Shown here: piece by piece, positions 53,150 to 57,921 of the stretch
Position numbering within the stretch: position 1 is the first letter of the stretch
Layout: the number at the start of each line of letters is the position of its first letter
Origin: Allomyces macrogynus ATCC 38327
Taxonomy: Eukaryota; Blastocladiomycota; Blastocladiomycetes; Blastocladiales; Blastocladiaceae
DNA length: 57,921 nt
NCBI GenBank assembly: GCA_000151295.1
Contig: GG745380.1
Span: 85,339-143,259 of the forward strand
Reading direction: 5' to 3'
Notes under the pieces: model-generated
Database searches by the model: none
Told to the model about the DNA's origin: nothing
What the model saw: only the letters and a program-made list of their open reading frames with translations
Program-made: the position numbers and the translations under genes

Positions 53150-56100
53150 TCAGCGCTCCACGACAATAGCACCCGGCACGTCGTCACCGTCATCATGCAT
53201 GACGACACTCGCCACTGGCCACCACGCGCGCTTGGCGGCCTTGTAGGCCTCGGCGACCAGCATGAACACGACGAGCGTCGCGGCAATGTACCCCCACTCG
53301 TAATCAAACGGCGCGTGCTGGAAGACCTTGGTGTTGATGACGGGCAAGTACGGCAGCGGCGCAATCACTACTAGCCCGGCCATCATGGCCACGACCAGCA
53401 CCTTGGCGTCGCGCCAGACGGTGCGCAAAACTGACGTGCGCGGGGACCGGCAGTTGAGTCCGTGAACGAGCAGCAGCAGCGAGAGCGTGACAAATGCGAC
53501 GGCGCGCGCGCGGAACACGGCCTCGCACTCGGTCGTAAAGACCTTGTTGCACGAGGCCGTTGGCACGACCGAGTGGAGCGGGTCAACGGCGTGCAAGTAC
53601 GCGACGGCCACAAACTGCACGAGCGTGAGCGCGCCCATGACCGCGCCGTTGACGAGCGTGTCGGCCATGAGCTCGCGAGTGAAGACGCCGTGGCGGCGCG
53701 GCGACACGCGCATCACATCGTCGTCGGCGGGCTCAACGGCCAGGGCAAGCGCAATCGGCGAGCTCGTGACGAGGTTGATCCACAGGATTTGGATCGGTGA
53801 CATGGGGAAGATGGGCGACCCGTTGCCGTCGGAGAAGGCGAGGCCAATGATTAGCGCCACGACTTCAGAGACGTTGCCCGACAGCAGGTGCAGCGTGAAT
53901 TTCTGAATGTTGGTAAAGATGCGGCGGCCCTGCGCGATGGCCTGCACGATCGTCGCAAAGCAGTCGTCCGTCAGCGTCAGGTCTGACGCCTGCTTGGTCA
54001 CGTCGGCGCCGCCGAGGCCCATTGCAATGCCCACGTCAGCATACTAGGAACGGGTTTAAACAGACAGCTTGAGGTGGAGAACATTACGATTGATACTGCG
54101 GAACTGCAACGGGAAAGGAAAGCGTACCGAAATTGCAGGCGCATCATTCACGCCATCACCCGTCATGGCGACAGTCTGCCCACGGCGATGCAGCGCCTGG
54201 ATCATCTTGACTTTGGTCTCGGGCGAGCACCGCGCGAGCACGAGCGGCAACTCATCCATAGCATCCACTTGCTCGTCCGACAGCGCGTCCCACTGCGGCG
54301 CGACCATGACGCGCGCCGGGTTCCCCGCATCCGCGTCCGACAGCAGCCCAATTTTCTTGGCAATCGCCGCGGCCGTGGCGGGATGGTCGCCCGTGATCAT
54401 ATGCACGACAATTCCCGCCGACTGGCACGCCGCCACGGCGCCCGCCGTTTCGGCGCGTGGCGGGTCCATGATCCCGACGAGACCGAGAAACACGAGGTCG
54501 CGCTCGTACTCGCTGCGTAGCGTCGGCTCCTGCAGCTTGAGCTCGTTGGTGCTCGTGATTGCCAAGTGCCGATGCGCGAGTGCAAGCACGCGCAGACCCT
54601 GTGCGGCCATGAATTCGGCGCGCGCCATGATTTCGGTGGTCACGTACTCGGGCGTGAGCACGTGGACGGTCGCTGCGATTTCGTTGGCGTGACCTGCGGC
54701 GGCGTGCGCGATCGTCGGGTCCGCGACCTGGTACGCGGCCGAGCGCGCAACAATGGCCTCGACAGCGCCCTTGGTCAAGATCACAAACTGGTTGGCATCG
54801 AGGTTGCGGTAGACGACCGACATGCACTTGAGCGTCGCGTCAAACGGGTACTCGGTGACGAACTCGACGTTCTCGGCCGATTCCTTGGTCTGGCCCTGCC
54901 GGTGCGCGGCAACGGCTAGGGCAATCTCAGTTGTATCACCCGTGCCCGAGTACATCTTAGTTGTTTCATCGAGCGTGATCGAGCACGTGTGGCACAAGCC
55001 CATGACGCGCAGAACGGGCTCGAGCGCGGCGCGCGACAGACCCTCGATCCCGCCCGCCGCATGGAAAGCGCCAGTAATCGTGATTTCCGCGCCCAACACC
55101 CACCCAGCGACGGCGGCCATGGTCCCTTCGGTCAGTGTGCCCGTCTTGTCGGAGCAAATATGCGTGACCTGACCAAGTTCCTCGAGCGACGCGAGCCGGC
55201 GCACGATCGCGCGTTGCTTGGCCATAGTCGAGACACCAAACGCCATGATGACCGTGAGCACGGCCGGTAGACTTTCGGGCAAGATCGCGACGGCCGTGGC
55301 AATTGCGTAGAGCAGCACTTGCGTGTCGGTGAGCTTCCACTTGTTGACGGCGAAGACAATCACGCCCAGAACGAGCGCGACGCCCAAGCACACCATCATC
55401 ATGCGCATCATTGACCGCTCGAGCGGCGTCTTGGCCTCGGCGCGCGCCTTGGAGCCCGCGGCCACTTGCGCGGCCATGGTCCCAATCGCCGTCTTCATGC
55501 CCGTCGCCGTGACGATGCCCTTGCCACGGCCGTACGCGACCGTCGTCGACTTGAACGCCATGCAGACTTGGTCGCCGAGCGGCAGGATCGCGTGGGCAGG
55601 CATGTCCGCACGCGGCACAATCGGGTCAATCGACTTGCGAACGGCAATGGGCTCGCCCGTGAGCAACGCCTCGGTCGCGGCCAAATTGACCGCGTCAATC
55701 ACGCGCAAATCGGCGGGCACTTGGTCGCCCTCGGCCAGCAGAACTAAATCCCCAGGTACGAGCAGCGGCGCGGCAATCAAGGTCGGCGCCATCCCGCCGC
55801 GAATCACCATGGCCGTTGGCGACGCGAGCTTGCGCAGCGCCTCCATGGTCTTTTCCGACTTGTACTCTTGCCGGAACCCGAGCAGCGTGTTGGTCAAGAT
55901 CACGACGACGAGGACGGCGCCCTCGACCCAGTCGCGCGCGATCAGGGCAATTGCGAGCGCGACGGCGAGAATCCCGTTCATGGGGTTCACGAGGTTGCTG
56001 ATGAGCACGCGCCACGCCGACGGGCCATTGTCTCCCCCGAGATCGTTGGGGCCGAACTCGACGAGCCGGTGGGCGGCTTCGTTTTCTGTGAGGCCCACGG

Positions 56101-56338
56101 CCAGGTCCGTGTCGAGCATGCGCGCGACTGTCGCGAGATCGTGCTCGTACCAGCGCGGGCCATGGCCGGTCGTGGTCTCGTGATCGTCAACGTGCACAAC
56201 AAGCCGGTCCTTTTCGAACGACGTGTCGCGCGACAAGGTCGCGTCCGTGTCGATGCGCTCCAGCGGGATGACCGGCTCGCGAATTCGCGCCGTCACGTCG
56301 TCGGCATCCTCCTGGCGGGCGCGCTGGTGCGAGGTCAT
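53150..56338 (-). CDS. P-type ATPase, ENA-like (type IID) sodium/potassium exporter
   Basis: Two exons, 56338-54128 and 54043-53150, with an 84-nt intron (gtacgc to cctag); 1034 aa. The start is MTSHQRARQ. P-type motifs are TEALLTGEPIAV (actuator), ILPESLPAVLTV in helix M4, CSDKTGTLTEG with the phosphorylated Asp, TGDHPATAAAIAKKIGLL, and TGDGVNDAPAI joined over the intron to SYADVGIAMG. The M4 PESL (not PEGL), DPPRAETAGAVAACQSAGIVVHM and C-terminal LWINLVTSSPIALALAVEP plus HGVFTRELMAD resemble fungal ENA pumps more than SERCA or SPCA. ENA pumps export Na+, Li+ or K+ at the plasma membrane under salt or high pH stress. The actuator motif reads TGEP, not TGES, with the key Glu kept. Subtype is less sure than family. 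Confidence 0.88.
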
Positions 56339-56462
56339 GGCGGGTGGGGTCGGTGTGGTGTCGATTTGGTGGGTCGGAGACGCGTCGCAAAGAGGGTGCG
56401 ATGCACGTCGAGGGCGAAGGCAGGGCACTGAGGAGAAGGGAGGAGGGTGCTTGTAAGCGCAA

Positions 56463-56468
56463 TTTATA
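56463..56468 (-). promoter_or_regulatory. TATA box of the ENA-like ATPase gene
   Basis: TATAAA on the minus strand, about 125 bp upstream of the ATG at 56338. Confidence 0.5.
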
Positions 56469-56613
56469 GGGGGCGTGTGTGAACTGAGCGCCGATCGTCC
56501 CTGCCGCGGACGCGCTGCTGGCGCGCTGGCGCGCCAAACGCGGCCAGAGGGCGGCCGATCGGTGACGTTGCCGCGTTGCCTTGGTCCAAGCGATCCGCAG
56601 CTAGGCGCAGCCG

Positions 56614-56645
56614 GGGAACAAGGGAAACAAGGGGAACAAGGGGAA
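56614..56645. repeat. Short tandem repeat, 9-bp GGGAACAAG-type unit
   Basis: Three to four near-identical units (ggggaacaag, ggaaacaag, gggaacaag, gggaacc) in the ATPase upstream region. Confidence 0.75.
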
Positions 56646-57188
56646 CCGATCGCGCGGGACGTTCTCGACGCGTTCGAGAACGATCTTTGCGGCGTGCCAA
56701 GCTGCGAACATGGACAAGGACAATGGTCGCGAACGGGACGTGACTCGACGTGGCTGCCGGCTGCAGGACATGACCGACGCGATTGGGACGCGACTGGCGC
56801 GAGCCTGACGCCGCGATGCGCTGTGCAATTTGCACAACGACTGGCGGATCATGCACTCCTGCTTGCTGTGGCCATGACAGCCGACGGACACGGAACGCAA
56901 CTACCCGACCTGCCAGCACGCGACGTGACACATAATTCTCGGTGGGCAAAACATGCTGGCTACGAATGAGCGCGGGCAGCGCTATATATTATTGATAGAA
57001 TAAGGCAGACAAACGCGGCGACAAGAATCCTCGAGAACTCGGCACGCGAGTCGCGTCAGGGGCAGGCCTGTTGGCTGCGACAAGCATCCTCCAGTGTGGG
57101 TGGGCAACTCGCGCAGCACACGTAGCCCGCGCTCTACTGTCCAGAGTTTGGACGTAGATTTGCAGTGCGAGCACGGTGAGCGAATCGG

Positions 57189-57425
57189 ATGGCCGCGCAG
57201 CGGCGTGTTAATTTCGCTCGGCTAGTCATGAGAACTGGCGCCGCAGCTGGAGCGATTGCCACCGCGGACACAATTCAGCAAGCGACGAGCAAGAACTTCC
57301 ACACCTCACGCACCAGCCACGGCAGGCCTCGGTCGCGTGCTTTGGTTTGGCACAGTCAGCATTTGCAGGCCATTGCACGGCAATTTCGAGCTAGAATCAC
57401 TCGCCGGCCAGTAATAAACGGGTGA
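57189..57425 (+). CDS. Possible small or truncated mitochondrial protein (weak)
   Basis: Frame of 78 aa starting MAAQRRVNFARLVMRTG, basic and free of acids for the first 26 residues, with KNFHTSR later, resembling a mitochondrial presequence and cleavage site. No family is recognised. It could be a chance frame or a first exon of a gene running past the window edge. Confidence 0.15.
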   Translation: MAAQRRVNFARLVMRTGAAAGAIATADTIQQATSKNFHTSRTSHGRPRSRALVWHSQHLQAIARQFRARITRRPVING

Positions 57426-57921
57426 AGAAGAGCATCAAAAAACAAGTTGATCCATTTTGGGGCTCCTCTGATCGTCGCTGACAGGAAAGCGCAGCAAGGT
57501 CGGGGGTGCTCGCTTCACTCGATGCGCATGTCACGCCCTCACTCCCAAAACACATCACTGGTCACTGCATTTTTTTACAGGGCATCAACTCCAGTGCAAC
57601 GAGCGGCATTCCTTGAGCCTTTCTTTCGCAAGCATGGCGCGTTCCGTTTCATGCGCACCCCAGCACCAACTTGCACGAATGCTTTTGACAGCATCGCACT
57701 GACCGATGTCAGCCAAAATCAGTCGCAAGCAGCGGAAAACGGGTGGAGAATGGGCCAGGGGCTGTTGCGAATGTGCAGTGAGACTGTGTGATCACTGAAG
57801 CCGATAAATTCTGGCAAAACACCGAGCGCAATTCATCACTTGAGAATGACGGCGTTCACTCGTTCCCTTGGCAGGCATGGCAGGGAGCCCGCCCCGGCCC
57901 GCCTCAGACCCCAGCAACGGA

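Larger units (their letters stand above)
56339..57921. other. Intergenic to window end, no firm gene
   Basis: 1.6 kb with the ATPase promoter at its left edge (TATA at 56463-56468). Short gggaacaagg repeats lie at 56614-56645. One short frame at 57189-57425 is listed separately with low confidence. Nothing else is recognised. Confidence 0.4.

Noticed and set aside
1..57921. Genome-wide reassignment of TAG to an amino acid
   Set aside because: OLA1, OPT, TMEM53-like, ssSPT, CD2BP2, the carrier and LEA2-like copy 2 all end at TAG, and OLA1 ends exactly where human OLA1 ends. TAG therefore terminates normally.
1..57921. Reassignment of TGA
   Set aside because: Pus7, Fpg, Dnmt2, FHIP and Fab1 end naturally at TGA. 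The in-frame TGAs in the ABC and dymeclin genes are local problems.

Overview
This is a GC-rich nuclear segment from a eukaryote. Most genes are split by spliceosomal introns of about 60-100 nt and pack at about one gene per 2.5 kb. The gene set (ENA-type ATPase, OPT oligopeptide transporter, Dnmt2, fungal/plant-type Fpg, dymeclin, FHIP, ABCB6/HMT1-like half-transporter) together with GC-rich coding sequence suggests an early-diverging fungus, possibly Blastocladiomycota or a chytrid. That placement is inference. Two assembly gaps are present: 100 N at 14754-14853 and 406 N at 44016-44421.

Layout. 0-9 kb: a PAK-like kinase whose metal-binding residues are replaced by histidine, a cluster of tRNA-like relics with one intact tRNA-Ser, an ABHD8-like hydrolase, the small subunit of serine palmitoyltransferase, and the U5 snRNP GYF protein CD2BP2/Lin1. 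8.8-19 kb: an ABCB6/HMT1-like transporter with a damaged membrane region, a mitochondrial carrier, a gap, a second tRNA-Ser and dymeclin. 19-23 kb: a third tRNA-Ser and a decayed F-box/repeat gene. 23-29 kb: a Fab1/PIKfyve lipid kinase carrying an in-frame TAG. 29-35 kb: a 10-bp-period repeat field and a 16-exon OPT transporter. 35-43 kb: TMEM53-like, Zim17/DNLZ, FHIP and Dnmt2. 42-50 kb: Pus7, Fpg and OLA1. 49-56 kb: two tandem LEA2-like membrane proteins and an ENA-type P-type ATPase.

The genes do not form one pathway. Themes that recur are tRNA function (three tRNA-Ser genes, Dnmt2 and Pus7 sharing one promoter region, OLA1), membrane traffic and phosphoinositides (Fab1, dymeclin, FHIP), sphingolipid synthesis, and transport. 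Several gene pairs are divergent over short intergenic regions: SPT subunit/CD2BP2, ABC/carrier, Zim17/FHIP, Dnmt2/Pus7 and Fpg/OLA1.

The observations most worth a second look are these: all three intact tRNA-Ser genes carry an ACT anticodon (A34 in a two-codon box); 5' splice sites are dominated by GT[A/G]CG, with C at +4; the PAK-like kinase has an Asn-to-His and Asp-to-His double replacement; conserved frames carry in-frame TAG codons; and a 26-bp tandem duplication has rewritten the end of one LEA2-like gene.
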